Source: Manis javanica
Taxonomy: Eukaryota; Chordata; Mammalia; Pholidota; Manidae
Assembly (NCBI RefSeq): GCF_040802235.1
Contig: NC_133163.1
Span: 70,917,501-70,981,500, forward strand
Length of the DNA: 64,000 bases
Reading direction: 5' to 3'
The notes under the pieces are model-generated. The model saw only the letters and a program-made list of their open reading frames with translations, was not told where the DNA came from and did not search any database. A program made the translations under genes and the position numbers. Below, piece by piece: positions 24,301 to 35,628 of this stretch. How positions within the stretch are numbered: the first letter of the stretch is position 1; the number at the start of each line of letters is the position of its first letter.

Positions 24301-25103
24301 CTCTATTTTGATTTGTTCATTGATCCATTGATTATTTAGGAGCATTTTGTTAAGCCTCCACGTGTTTGTGAGCCTTTTTGTTTTCTTTGTAGAATTTATT
24401 TCTAGTTTTATACCTTTGTGGTCTGAAAAATTGGTTGGTAGAATTTCAATAATTTGGATTTTGCTGAGACTTTTTTTGTGGGCTAGTATGTGGTCTATTC
24501 TGGAGAATGTTCCATGTGTACTTGAGAAGAATGTGTATCCTGTTGCTTTTGGATTAGAATTCTATAGATGTCTATTAGGTCCATCTGCTCTACTGTGTTG
24601 TTCAGTGCTTCTGTGTCCTTACTTATTTTCTGCCCATTGGATCTATCCTTTGGGGTGATTGGCGTGTTGAAGTCTCCTAAAATGAATGAATTGCCATCTA
24701 TTTCCCCCTTTATTTGTGTTAGTATTTGTTTCACATATGCTGGTGCTCCTGTGTTGGGTGCATATATATTTAGAATGGTTATGTCCTCTTGTTGGACTGA
24801 GCCCTTTATCCTTATGTAGTGTCCTTCTTTATCTCTTGTTACTTTCTTTGTTTTGAAGTCTATTTTGTCTGGTACTAGTACTGCAACCCCTGCTTTCTTC
24901 TCACTGTTGTTTGCCTGCAATATGTTTTTCCATCCCTTGACTTTTAGTCTGTGCATGTCTTTGGGTTTCAGGTGAGTTTCTTGTAAGCAGCATATAGATG
25001 GGTCTTGCTTTTTTATCCATTTTATTACTCTGTGTCTTTTGATTGGTGCATTCATTCCATTTACATTTAGGGTGACTATTGAAAGATATGTACTTATTGC
25101 CAT
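21308..25103 (-). pseudogene. LINE-1 ORF2p of copy 2, frameshifted
   Basis: Starts at ATG 25103 (MAISTYLSIVTLNVNGMN); an in-frame ATG 27 codons upstream at 25130 also exists. It stops at 21308-21310. The endonuclease part is open from 25130 to 24495 with ICCLQETHLK and FILGDFNTPITPKDRS. A frameshift near 24495-24500 follows. The next block, open 24345-23377, runs into the reverse transcriptase with [20 protein letters not shown] and [16 protein letters not shown]. Later blocks are broken near 23377, 23000 (FADDM region), 22570-22780, 22460 and 22142. The C-terminal block (22142-21714) has [16 protein letters not shown] and ends at NNNKCW. The intact enzyme carries out target-primed reverse transcription; this copy cannot make it. 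Confidence 0.93.
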
Positions 25104-25250
25104 TGCAGGCTTTAAATTTGTGATTACCAAAGGTTCAAGGTTAGCCTCTTTAGTATCTTACTGCCTAACTTAGCTTGCTTATTGAGCTGTTATATACACT
25201 GTCTGGAGATTCTTTTCTTCTTTCCCTTCTTATTCCTCCTTCTCCATTCT

Positions 25251-26145
25251 TCATATGTTGGGTGTTTTGTTCTGTGCTCTTTCTAGGAGTGCTCCCATCT
25301 AGAGCAGTCCCTGTAAGATACCCTGTAGAGGTGGTTTGTGGGAGGCAAATTCCCTCAGCTTTTGCTTGTCTGGGAATTGTTTAATCCCATCACCATATTT
25401 AAATGATAGTCGTGCTGGATACAGTATCCTTGGTTCAAGGCTTTTCTGTTTCATTGCATTAAATATATCATGCATCTTCTGGCCTGTAGGGTTTCTGTTG
25501 AGACGTCTGATGATAGTCTGATCGGTTTTCCTTTATAGGTGACCTTTTTCTCTCTAGCTTCCTTTAAGACTCTGTCCTTGTCCTTGGTCTTTGCCATATT
25601 AATTATTATGTTTCTTGGTGTTGTCCTCCTTGGGTCCTTTCTGTTGGGAGTTCTGTGTATTTCTGTGGTCTGTTCGATTATTTTCTCCCCCAGTTTGGGG
25701 AAGTTCTCAGCAATTATTTCTTCCAAGATACTTTCCATCCCTTTTCCTCTCTGTTCTTCTTCTGGTACCTCTATAATACAGATATTGTTCCTTTTGAATG
25801 GGTCACACAGTTCTCTTAATATTGTTTCATTCCTGGAGATCCTTTTATCTCTATGTCAGCTTCTATGCGTTCCTGTTCTCTGGTTTAAATTCCATCAATG
25901 GACTCTTACATCTTATCCATTCTGCTTATAAATACTTCCAAAGTTTGTTTCATTTCTGTAATCTCCTTTCTAGCATCTGTGATATCCCTCCAGACTTCAT
26001 CCCAGTTCTCTTGTGTATTTCTCTGCATCTCTGTCAGCATGTTTATGATTTTTATTTTGAATTCTTTTTCAGGAAGACTGGTTAGGTCTGTCTCCTTCTC
26101 TGGTGTCTCTGTGATCTTGGTTTGCCTGTAATTTTGTCTTTTCAT
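25251..26145 (-). pseudogene. LINE-1 ORF1p of copy 2, frameshifted
   Basis: Starts MKRQNYRQTKITETPEKE at 26145. The N-terminal half (to 25906) is a charged helix with heptads (FKIKIINMLTEMQRNT...), the trimerising coiled coil. The RRM and C-terminal domain follow in 25738-25451 (FPKLGEKIIEQTTEIHRTPN, then MAKTKDKDRVLKEAREKKVTY). The end is at a stop at 25251-25253. A frameshift lies between 25906 and 25738 and another after about 25451. ORF1p is the L1 RNA-binding chaperone. Confidence 0.88.
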
Positions 26146-27285
26146 GGTGATATTAATAGTTTGCAGAGCTGGTACGAGTGACGGCTGGAATAACTTCCCT
26201 TCTTGTTGGTTTGTGGCCTTCCTCTCCTGGGAGAACAGCGACCTCTACTGGCTTGTGCTGGGTAGCTGCACGCAGACAGGGCTTCTGCTTCCTGCGTGGC
26301 TGCTATGGAGTTTATGTCTGCTGTTGCAGTGGGCATGGCCTGGCTCGGGCTGCTCCTCCAAAGTGGTGGAGTCGAGTTGGAGGGGGAGCGGCTGGGGGGT
26401 TATTTATCTCTGTAAGGGCCTCCGTGTTTCCTGTACCCCAGGGGATTCGAGTGCCCAGTGAGCCCCAGATTCCCTACCTCTGGACTAAGTGTCCCACCCT
26501 GCCCCTTTAAGACTTCCAAAAAGTACCCGCAAAATAAAACAATGACCAAAAAAAAAAAAAAATGACTGCTCATTTGTCTTTATTTTCTGGCACCAGCCTC
26601 AGGCACCTGCTCACCAGTCTTGCTGCCCTGTTTCCCTAGTGTTGGGGTCCCTATCCCTTTAAGACTTCCAAAAAGTGCTCACCAAAACAAAACAACAACA
26701 ACAACAACAACAAAAATGGCCACTCGCTTTTCTTTTTTCTCCCGTGCTGGCCTCTGATACCCACTTGCTGGTCTTGCTGCCCTGTTTCCCTAGTATTGAG
26801 GTCCCTGTCCTGTAAGACTTCCAAAAAGCACTCACCACAACAAAACAACAACAACAACAACAAAAATGGCCACTTGCTTTTCTTTTGTCCTCCGGCACCG
26901 GCCTCCGGTACCTGCTCACCCTTCTTGCTGCCCTGTTTCCCTAGTATCCAGGGCCCCACGCATGCACTGTGTCTATGCTCTGGTACGGAAGGCCGGGGCT
27001 GGGTTTTCATCAGTCCTGGCCTCCTTCTCCCTCCCCCTCTGACTCCTCTTCTCCTGCTGGGAGCTGGGGGGATGGGCACTCAGGTCCCACCGAGCTCGAG
27101 CTTGTATCTTACCCCCTTTGAGAGGTGCTGTGTTCTCGCAGGTGTGGATGTGGTCTGGATGTTGTCCTGCGTCCTCTGGTCTTTATTCTAGGAAGAGTTG
27201 TCTTTGTTATATTTTCATAGATATATGTGGTTTTGGGAGGAGATTTCCACTGCTCTACTCACACCGCCTTATTGGCTCTGCCCCC
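26146..27285 (-). promoter_or_regulatory. LINE-1 5'UTR/internal promoter region of copy 2
   Basis: About 1.14 kb upstream of ORF1, the most GC-rich part of the window. It begins GGGGGCAGAGCCAATAAGG at the target-site duplication, so the element is full length. It includes the monomer array at about 26500-26960. L1 5'UTRs carry an internal RNA polymerase II promoter; that function is assumed from the family. Frames on the plus strand across this block are antisense noise. Confidence 0.8.
26500..26960 (-). repeat. About three tandem 5'UTR monomers of ~152 bp
   Basis: The marker GACTTCCAAAAAG recurs at 26511, 26663 and 26816, and TTTCCCTAGT recurs at 26631, 26785 and 26936, giving spacings of 151-154. 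Each unit holds an A-rich block (ACAACAACAAC or A run) and a CTGCCCTGTTTCCCTAGT block. The tandem arrangement in an L1 5'UTR recalls rodent L1 promoter monomers. The older L1 at 30669-31603 shows no such array. Confidence 0.85.
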
Positions 27286-27302
27286 GGTATTTTATTCTTT
27301 TT
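27286..27302. repeat. Target-site duplication, right copy
   Basis: GGTATTTTATTCTTTTT, matching 19157-19173. It continues into the older L1 ORF2 (GATGCAATTGTGAATGG), as expected for the original target. Confidence 0.9.
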
Positions 27303-29154
27303 GATGCAATTGTGAATGGAATTGTTTTCCTGATTTCTCTTTCTGCTAGTTCATTGTTAGTGTATAGGCATGCAACAGATTTCTGTGTATTAATTTTGTA
27401 TCCTGCAATTTTGCTAAATTCGGATATTAGATCTAGTAATTTTGGAGTGGAGTCTTTAGGGTTTTTTATATACCATATCATGTCATCTGCAAACAGTGAT
27501 AGTTTAACTTCTTCTTTACTAAAATGGATGCCTTGTATTTCTTTGTGTTGTCTCACTGCTGTGGCAGGGACCTCAAGAACTATGTTGAATAAAAGTGGAG
27601 AGAGTGGGCATCCTTGTCTTGTTTCTGAACTTAAAGGAAAGGCTTTCAGCTTCTAGCTATTAAATATGATGTTGGCTGTGGGTTTGTCATATATGGCCTT
27701 TATCATTTTGAGGCACTTGCCCTCTATACCCATTTTGTTGAGAGTTATCATGAATGGATGTTTGATTTTGTGGAATGCTTTTTCAGCATTTATTGACATG
27801 ATCATGTGGTTTTTGTCCTTCTTTTTGTTGATGCGGTGGATGATGTTGATGGATTTTCTAATATTGTATCATCCTTGCATCCCTGGAATAAATCCTAATT
27901 GATCATGATGGATGATCTGTTTTATGTATTTTTGAATTCGGTTTGCTAATATTTTGTTGAGTATTTTTGCATCTATCTTCATAAGGGATATTAGTCTGTA
28001 ATTTTATTTCATTGTAGTGTTTTTGCCTGGTTTTGCTATTAAGATGATGCCATCTCATAGAATGAGTTTGGAAATATTCCTTCCTCTTCCATTTTTTGGA
28101 AAGCTTTAAGGATGATTGGTATTAGATCTTCCCTAACTGTTTGATAAAATTCAGCCGTGAAGCCATCTGGTCCAGGGATTTTGTTCTTAGGTAGTTTTTT
28201 GATTACCAATTAATTTTGTTGCTAGTAATTGGTCTGTTCAGATTTTCTGTTTCTTCCTGGGTCAGCCTTGGAAGGCTGTAGTTTCCTAGAAAGTTGTCCA
28301 TTTCTTCTAGGTTATCCAGTTTATTGGCATATAATTTTTCATAGTATTCTCTAATAATTCTTTGTATTTCTGTGGTGTCCACAGTGATTTTTCCTTTCCC
28401 ATTTCTGACTCTGTTTATGTGTGTAGACTCTCTTTTTCCCTTGATAAATCAGTCTAGGGATTTATCTATTTCAGTTTATTTTCTTCAAGAACCAGCTCCT
28501 GCTTTCATTGATTCTTTCTATTGTTTTATTCTTCTCAATTTTATTTATTTCTGCTCTAATCTTTATTATGTCCCTCCTTCTACTGACTTTGGGCCTCATT
28601 TGTTCTTCTTTTTCTTGTTTTGTTAATTCTGAGTTTAGACTGTTCATATGGTATTGTTCTTCTTGCCTGAAGTAGGCCTGTACTGTAATATACTTCCCTT
28701 TTAGCACCACCTTTGCTGCGTCCCACAGATTTTGCATTGTTGAATTATTGTTGTCATTTGTCTCCATATATTGCTTGATCTCTGTTTTTATTTAGTCATT
28801 GACCCACTGGTTATTTAGGAGAATGTTTTTAAGCCTCCATGTGCTTGTGTGCTTTTTCATTTTCTTTTGGTAATTTATTTCTAGTTTCATATCTGTGGTC
28901 TGAGAAGGTGGTTCATACAATTTCAATCTTTCTGAATTTACTAAGGCTCTTTTTGTGACCTAGTATATGATCTATTCTTGAAAACGTTTCATGTGCACTT
29001 GAGATGAATGTGTATTCTGCTGCTTTTGTGTGGAGAGTTCTGTAGATATCAATTAGGTCCATGTGTTCTAATGTGTTGTTCAAAGCCTCTGTCTCCTTAT
29101 TTATTTTCTGTTGGGTTGATCTGTCCTTTGGGGTGAATGGAGTGTTGAAGTCTC

Positions 29155-29210
29155 CTAGAATGAGTGCATTGCCTTCTGTTTTCTAGAATGAGTGCATTGC
29201 CTTCTGTTTC
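29155..29210 (-). repeat. 28-bp tandem duplication inside older LINE-1 ORF2
   Basis: CTAGAATGAGTGCATTGCC plus TTCTGTTT occurs twice in tandem (period 28). Neither the younger L1 copy at 24665-24710 nor copy 1 has the second unit, so it arose locally after insertion. Confidence 0.85.
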
Positions 29211-29749
29211 CCCTTTTAATTCTGTTTGTATTGGTTTCACATATGTAGGTGCTCCTGTGTTGGGTGCATTGATATTTAAAATGGTTATATCCTCTTGTTG
29301 GAATGACCCTTTTATCGTTAAGTAATGCCCATATTTGTCTTTGTGAGTTTCTTTGTTTTGAAGTCTATTTTGTCTGATACAAGTAAAGCAACTCCTTCTT
29401 TTTCTCCTTATTAGTTGCATGAAATATCTTTTTCCATCCCTTCACTTTTAGTCTGTGTATGTCTTTGAGTTCAATGTGAGTCTCTTGTAGGCAGCATATA
29501 GTTGGGTCTTGTTTTTTTATCCATTCAGTGAATCTACATCTTTTGATTGGTGCATTCAGACCATTTACATTTAGGGTTATTATTGATAGGTATGTACTTA
29601 TTGCCATTTCAGGTTTTAGATTTGTGCTTACCAAAGGTTCAAGAGTAACTTCTTTACTATCTAAGAGTCTAACATAACTTACTTAGTATGCTATTACAAA
29701 CACAATCTAAAGGTTCTTTCTTTCTTTTCCCTCCTCCATTCTTTGTATA

Positions 29750-30668
29750 TGAGGTATCATATTCTGTATTCTTTGTCCATCCCTTTTTATTACCTCTGAT
29801 GGCACCTATTTAACCTTAGGAACACTTCCATCTATAGCAGTCCCTCTAAAATACACTGTAGAGATGGTTGTGGGAGGTTAATTCTCTCAGCTTTTGCTAA
29901 TCTGGAAATTGTTTAATTCTTCCTTCAAATTTAAATGATAATCATGCCAGATAAAGTAGTCTTGGTTCAAGGCCCTTCTGCTTCATTGCATTAAATATAT
30001 CATGCCACTCCCTTCTGGCCTATAAGGTTTCTGCTGAGAAGTCTGATGTTAGCCTGATGGGTTTTCCTTTATAGGTGATCTTATTTCTCTCTCTGGCTGG
30101 TTTTAATATTCTGTCCTTATCCTTGATATTTGCCATTTTAATTATTACATGTCTTGGTGTTGCCCTTCTTGGGTCCCTTCTTTTGGGAGATCTGTGCCCC
30201 TCCATGGCCTGAGAGACTGTCTCTTTCTCCAGATTGGGGAAGTTTTCAGCAATTACTTCCTCAAAGAAACTTTCTATCTCTTTTTCTCTCCTTCTTCAGT
30301 ACCCCTGTAATATGAATATTGTTCCTTTTGGATTGGTCACACAATTCTCTCAGTTTTCCTTCTTTCCTAGAGATCCTTTTCCTCTGTGCCTCAGCTTCTT
30401 TGTATTCCTCTTCCCTAGTTTCTATTTCATTTATTATCTCCTCCACCATATCTAATCTGCTTTTAATACCCTCCATTGTGTTCTTCATCATTTGGATCTC
30501 CATGCTACATTTGTTCCTGCATTCTTGAATATTTTTCTGTACCTCCATGAGCATGTTTATGATTTTTATTTTGAAATCTCTTTCAGAAAGATTTATTATT
30601 TCAGTCTCACTCTGTTCTTTTTGTGGTGTTGAGATTTTGCTTTCAACCAGGTTCCTTTGACATTTCAT
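29750..30668 (-). pseudogene. ORF1p of the older LINE-1
   Basis: Open for 135 codons from 30668 (MKCQRNLVESKISTPQKEQ): a coiled coil (NMLMEVQKNIQECRNKCSME...IKSRLDMVEEIINEIETREE) then the start of the RRM (LCDQSKRNNIHITGV). The C-terminal domain is visible at 30205-30020 (HRSPKRRDPRRATPRHVI, GKPIRLTSDFSAETL). At least one frameshift lies near 30230-30265. The exact stop is blurred, so the left limit is approximate. Confidence 0.85.
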
Positions 30669-31603
30669 ATTTGTATACGGTGCATTCTAGTGCCCAGAAG
30701 CTCTATTCTCTGGAGCTGCTTAGCCCCTGGAGTGATGTTGGGGGTCGCAGGGGAGTGGTGCTGGTGTGTTGGGGGAAGAAAGAGCTGTTTCCTGTTTCCT
30801 GGCTGTTATGCCTGTCTCCACTGCCAGAACCAGTGGGCCAAACACACAGGTGTGAGCCTCTATGCTTTGTGTTTGTAGCTGCCATAGGTGGGGCTTCCCT
30901 CTGGATGGCTTGACACCAGGTCAGTGGCTGCTGGTTTGCAAGCAGTGCAGGCTAGCCAGGAGGAAGACACAGCAGGTTGCCTATCATGGTGGGGGGCCTT
31001 AGAGCTGTGTAGCCAGCCAGGGTGATGGAGCACCTGAAGATCATTTAGGTTCCCTACCTGCTGGACAGAGTGCACCTGGAAAGTTTTCTCTACATGTCCT
31101 TTCTCCTGAGCAGTAAGCTCTGTGCAATCCTTGCCCCTCTAGCAGCCCTCTCACTGTTAGGAAGTCTCTCCGACTACCTGCCCATATCAGCCGGATATGA
31201 ATTCCTGTTTTCTACAAACAGCTGGAATCTCAGTCTCTCCAGGTATTCTGCCTGTCTTAGCTTTCCAACCCCACTAATCACCAAAGCACCATGCAATGTA
31301 GATTTGTGCTCCCAGGGAAGATCTCCAGGGCTAGGTGTTCAGCAGTCCTAGGCCTCCACTTCCTCCCTGGTCTGTTTCTCTTCCTCCTGCCAGTGAGCTG
31401 GGGTAGGGGAAGGGCTTGGGTCCTGCCTGGTCACAGCTTTGGTACATTACCCTGTTCCATGAGGTCTGCTCTTTTTCTCCAGGTGTATGCAGTCTGGTGC
31501 AGCCTTCTTTCCTGTTGCTCTTTCAGGATTAGTTGTATTAATTATATTTTCATATTATATGTGGTTTTAGGAAGAGGTCTCTGTATCACCTCTCACTGCC
31601 ACA

Positions 31604-32099
31604 TTTAATCCTCTTTCTCAATTTAATTTATTCTCTATTGAATTGTATTTTCTTTCCATTCTTTCCATAGGTGTTGATCCCAAAACTACTCCCTAATAAA
31701 CCTCTGTGTTCTACTCTTAGCTCCTAATGAGTTTCCCAGGAAACTCAACATGCAACAGTCATTAAATGGAAAGAGGACCTTGTTAATCTAAGGAGCTATT
31801 TCAGCATCCACTTCCAAACCATCATCCATATAACTGCCATTTTAATCTTCATTAGCCACAGAACTGATCTTAAAAACATCAAGATTTTTTACTTAATGAA
31901 TGAACTTTATGTTAATCAATGTAGCATTTAAAATTCTTTATTATCTGATTCTGACCTTACACCTCCATTTCCCATTCTTTCCATTTATTTAATATTCAAC
32001 TAAACAAACTGAACTACTTCACCTATTTAATCTTTTCTCACCTTTTTCTCTTTGGTCACAGTTTCTTTGCCCTGACTTTCCAACATGGTCAAATAATAA
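31604..32099 (+). other. Possible L2 remnant and unassigned sequence
   Basis: The pattern at about 31830-32030 (ACTGATCTTAAAAACATC ... TTATCTGATTCTGACCTTACACC) is weakly like the L2 3' region. There is no gene and no open frame of note. Confidence 0.35.
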
Positions 32100-32600
32100 G
32101 ACTCAACTCAGAGAAGGCCAAGGAAGTAAGCCTTCTGTTGAGGCTTCAGGAATGTAAAGGATTCACAAGGTACTTAAGTGCTTAAGGTTGAAACAATGTA
32201 ACAATGTATCCCCCCCACTGGGACTCAGTAATATGGAACAGCTTGTTGATCATAGTCATGGAGTCCCATTAGTTTACAGTAGGTTATCCAGGTCATCTTT
32301 ACAGAGATAGATTAAATAAGTAGCATCCTGAATACACCTATAGTGATCTAACAGCTGCCACTGCAACATTTCCTGGGTGCTGATTACCCCTTAAACTCAT
32401 AGTGAATGTATAAAAAGCATGACCCTGCTGTACTCACAGTTCAGCCTTTGGATAGGAATCTGCTGAGCCAGTGCCAGCAGTAATACATGCTGCTTCTTGC
32501 CAAATGTCTCAGTGTCCCAACTCCTTGTTTGTAGTTCCTGTGGTTCTGCAACACCTCCATCCATCAGACTTTTCTTATTTTTTTCCTTTTCCTACCACCA
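32100..32600 (+). mobile_element. Possible ERVL-type LTR remnant
   Basis: Contains a TATA-like GTATAAAAAGCATGACCC near 32408 followed by CAGTTCAGCCTTTGGATAGG and a GCCAGCAGTAATA stretch, as in the promoter/R region of old ERVL LTRs. Ends are undefined and I saw no target duplication. Confidence 0.3.
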
Positions 32601-32739
32601 AGCTAAAAGGAGTTGCTCTCTCCTCTGAACATGTATTACATTCTATGTACTTTTCTTTTCTGACTTCTATTTACCAGTTCATATTGCAATTACTTAAAAA
32701 CATGAGATCTTCTTTTCCAGATCTTAAATGGTGTACAAT

Positions 32740-32880
32740 AAATATCACAAAGATATAAAGAAAAAAGGGAAGGCCAGAGGGAGAACCTGGAGAACAAAGA
32801 AGGGGGAGGAGTTTGAGGGAAAAATAAAAAGGAGGGAGAATGGGAATAGAGAAAGAAGGACCAGAGGATGAACATACAAA
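32740..32880 (+). repeat. Polypurine tract
   Basis: About 140 bases almost entirely A and G (GGGAAGGCCAGAGGGAGAACC, then GAAGGGGGAGGAG and similar), with few interruptions. The antisense Phe/Ser/Pro-rich frame 32690-33028 simply reflects this composition. Confidence 0.8.
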
Positions 32881-34099
32881 AGAAGGGTAGCACTTTGTTT
32901 TTCAAAGGGGTAGACTGAAGATTACGCAGAATAATCTGCCTTTTTAAAAAAATGAGAATATAAATAACAGTTCTGGCAGCTCCACCGGAGTTAAATAAGA
33001 ACATCACTTTGTAGTTTGGCCACGACACTAATGAAATGGCAAGCTTTAGAAATGAACTTTGAAATATGTTACTATTAATTAATATACTTTTGTCCTTGAA
33101 GCTGAGATTGTACTCATATAAGCTATTTCACTTCCTCTTGAGCTATTCCAAGCACAATTACAGAGCTCTGTGTTGCTCATTAAGAAATTTAGAAAGAGTA
33201 GCAAAGGACTTAATGAAAGATTATTTTATGTATGCTCCACATATCTAGAATTAGAGCCATAGCCAGCTGAAGGTGTTCAGCAGACCCAGACAAAATGCAT
33301 CTTGCCTATGAATGTTTCAAACCTCGGTCATCCAACACTTCAATCTTTGTATATTTGAATTTTTCCAGGAGCAGAATTCAGAAAGGCAAATGGAAAATTT
33401 CATTTCATAAGATTGCCATAGTTTTAGAGAGAATTTATTAGGAATCAGCACAGTGTCAGTATGGGTGCCAATGATCTTCGAATTCCCTAGTCCTATCTCT
33501 AGGCAAAGCAGAGCTTCTATAGAGAGACTAAAACCCCCCTTGTCAGAAATATTAAAATCTCATCAGGGATAATTCTACTGTTATCCTCAAAGCTTAAAAA
33601 GGATACATTCAGCAAATAGTGACCAAGATCAGGATAACACCATGAATTATTTCTTTCATCTGAACTGGTCTTTTGCCTACCCTAAATTTCATTTGGTTTC
33701 AGCCTCATTTCTTTCAGAACTGAAATCTGACCAGCCCCAATCATTGATGATGCTGAAAGAAGTCATCTCATCAAAAGCTCGAGCAGCTGTGGTTTCATAT
33801 TTGCTGACTTTCTCATGTCTGCCATTATCCAGGCTATTGGTCAAACATTCCTAAATGGTTAGACTAGTTCCATCAAGCAGCCTCAGCACATTTTTATTTG
33901 GAGGCAACTTGCTTATCCATTATCCCTTCATCATTCCTACCTGCACCCTAGTGAAGTGTAAAATGTGTTGCACAGTCCATAGTTATGTAGTTGATGCTTC
34001 TTACTCCAACTCTGCACTCCAGGTTACCAAAGGTCATATCTTTATGTTGTCTAGTAAAGATTATATCATTTGTGTTTGCCTAGAGACTGGAGCTGAATG
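32881..34099. other. No gene recognised
   Basis: Short frames only (33642-33854 and 33855-34100 on plus, back to back), with no domain I recognise. Confidence 0.6.
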
Positions 34100-34310
34100 A
34101 AAATAATATGGTATTGGTGGCCAGAAAATTTGAATTTCACACTTAGCTTTATCATTTGCTCATCATATCATCTTTTAAAAGGCTGCAACATCTCTGCCTC
34201 TATTTCCTAACCTACAAAAATGGGAGGACAGAATGTTAAAGTCATTAATACCTCATCTCTGTTGGATAAAGTAAATAAGATAATGGACATAAAACAGCTA
34301 TTTAAATAAT
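34100..34310 (+). repeat. MIR SINE, diverged
   Basis: MIR-like order: AACATCTCTGCCTCTATTTCC, then CCTACAAAAATGGGAGGACAG, AATACCTCATCTCTGTTGG, AAATAAGATAATGGACATAA. Confidence 0.5.
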
Positions 34311-35464
34311 TTTTTAAAAAATCTGTACAAATTTTTGCACTCTTTAACTAAATTAGTACTATAAGCTTAATAAGCTAGTAAGTATTTCTCAACCAGCATA
34401 ACCTGACCTCAGTAAATTACCAAGGTCAATTATGAAGGAAAAAGTTATATTCTTTGCTATTTCAGGGTATCTTTTTTTTTCTTTTTCCTGTGGGAGATTT
34501 GCCAGACTCAAACAGATGGTGTTTGTTAAAAAAGAAAAGGTAATTTAATAAAAGCAACCTCATGTCATTTATAACCCATTTTAAAAGCACAAAGCATAAA
34601 CTGTTTTACTCTCACCTAGTGGCATCAGATCACTGCTTCACCAAAAAGGTCAGTTCAGAAGGATTTGTAGTTTCAAAGACTCTTCTCAAAAATACTCTCT
34701 GACTATAGTCAATAAAGCTCTTTAGAATAGAGAAAAAGTAAAGCAAGGAAAGATTTCCAATTCCATTCTAACCCTTAAAATGGAGTGGTTGACTTGCATC
34801 AGGATTACATACATTTCAACTAGAAAGTCAAAACTTCAAAGAAATTCTGTGCTACAAAACTTCCCAAATCTCATCTCATGTCTTCTCATTACTTTCTAAC
34901 CAAGCAATGATGCTTCCTCCACTTCTCTTTGGCATTTTATCCCCCATAAAGCGGGAACAGAGTGCTGTTTGGCTTGAATGTCTGTGGTTCTCAGTCGGTG
35001 GTTGTGTTGCCCCTTAGCCTAATGTTTTGTGCCCAGTGGAAATGGTGGCTTCCAGAACCTACTAGGAAAACAATGCCCCAAGGTAGCAGTTGAGAGCTGA
35101 GCAAGCTATGCAGTTGGGCATGTGAGGAATAGATCACTGAAGCCAAGTGACTTAAGAGGTACCAAACTGTCTGCAAACAAATCTAACTTCTCTTTCACAG
35201 AGCAATGTAACAAACAACTGCAAGGTGCCCTTGACAGAGCAGACCACAAAAGAGAGAAATACTTCGGCTATAAACTTTTTGTTATTGTTACTTTTAATAT
35301 AGAGACTATTTCTTCTTCAGATATTTTTAAGATACATTTTAGAGATGATCTAATTATTTCAACATGTGGGATTTTGAATTGTTACCTTTCCTAAAATTCA
35401 TTGCTCAAAAAAAGTGTGTAAAGATACTTTACTTGTAGCAAGCATGGGATTAGGCTCTAAAATC
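34311..35464. other. No gene recognised
   Basis: Unique-looking sequence without a convincing open frame. Confidence 0.6.
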
Positions 35465-35628
35465 TCTTATGTGTATGTGTATATATGTTTGTGTGTATCT
35501 TGTATATATATACGTGTGTATGTCTATCAGTATGTACATATATGCCACACATTTTATCACATATACATGGATTTTATTTGTAATTCACATACATAGTATG
35601 TGTGTGTGTGTGCATGTGTGCAATATGT
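35465..35628 (+). repeat. TG/TA-rich microsatellite cluster
   Basis: Alternating purine-pyrimidine stretches (GTGTATGTGTATATATG, TGTATATATATACGTGTG, then TATGTGTGTGTGTGTGCATG near 35598). The Tyr/Val/Cys-rich frames over it are composition artefacts. Confidence 0.85.

Larger units (their letters stand above)
19174..27285 (-). mobile_element. Full-length LINE-1 with env-containing 3' transduction, copy 2
   Basis: About 8.1 kb minus-strand element nested in the older L1. Read 5' to 3' on the minus strand: a GGGGGCAGAGCC start at 27285, a GC-richer 5'UTR with about three 152-bp monomers, ORF1 (26145-25251), ORF2 (25103-21308), a G-rich 3'UTR, an A-rich seam near 20953-20990, the env-bearing tail (20958-19185), an AATAAA (plus-strand TTTATT at 19203) and poly(A). 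A 17-bp target duplication flanks it, and the minus-strand cleavage site reads TC/AAAAA, near the L1 endonuclease preference. ORF1 and ORF2 have frameshifts, so it is inactive, but it is less damaged than the L1 it landed in. Confidence 0.93.
27286..29607 (-). pseudogene. ORF2p N-terminal/RT part of the older LINE-1
   Basis: Starts MAISTYLSIITLNVNGLN at 29607, with an upstream in-frame ATG at 29634. The endonuclease part is visible at 29634-29365 and 29420-29097 (ILNINAPNTGAP). The middle is at 28767-28471 ([38 protein letters not shown]). The reverse transcriptase region at 27556-27269 reads [20 protein letters not shown]. Many frameshifts. A 28-bp tandem duplication at about 29155-29210 adds another. 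The frame is cut by the nested element and resumes at 19173. Confidence 0.88.
27286..31603 (-). mobile_element. Older near-full-length LINE-1, 5' half
   Basis: Minus-strand continuation of the element at 17282-19173. It holds the 5'UTR (about 31603-30669), ORF1 (30668 to about 29750) and the first part of ORF2 (29607-27286). The 5' end near 31603 aligns with the start of the L1 at 44431 (shared ACAACTAATCCTGAAA and later GAGAGACTGAGATTCCAGC). It is more decayed than the L1 nested in it, which fits the insertion order. Confidence 0.9.

Noticed and set aside
23894..26131. Many plus-strand hydrophobic frames (Phe/Leu/Ile-rich) that look like membrane proteins
   Set aside because: They are the antisense of A-rich L1 coding sequence, which always gives such frames.
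26144..27191. Overlapping plus-strand frames of 105-131 codons in a GC-rich block
   Set aside because: They are antisense to the L1 5'UTR and its monomers. The open length reflects composition.
32690..33028. 112-codon Phe/Ser/Pro-rich minus-strand frame
   Set aside because: It reads the complement of a polypurine tract.
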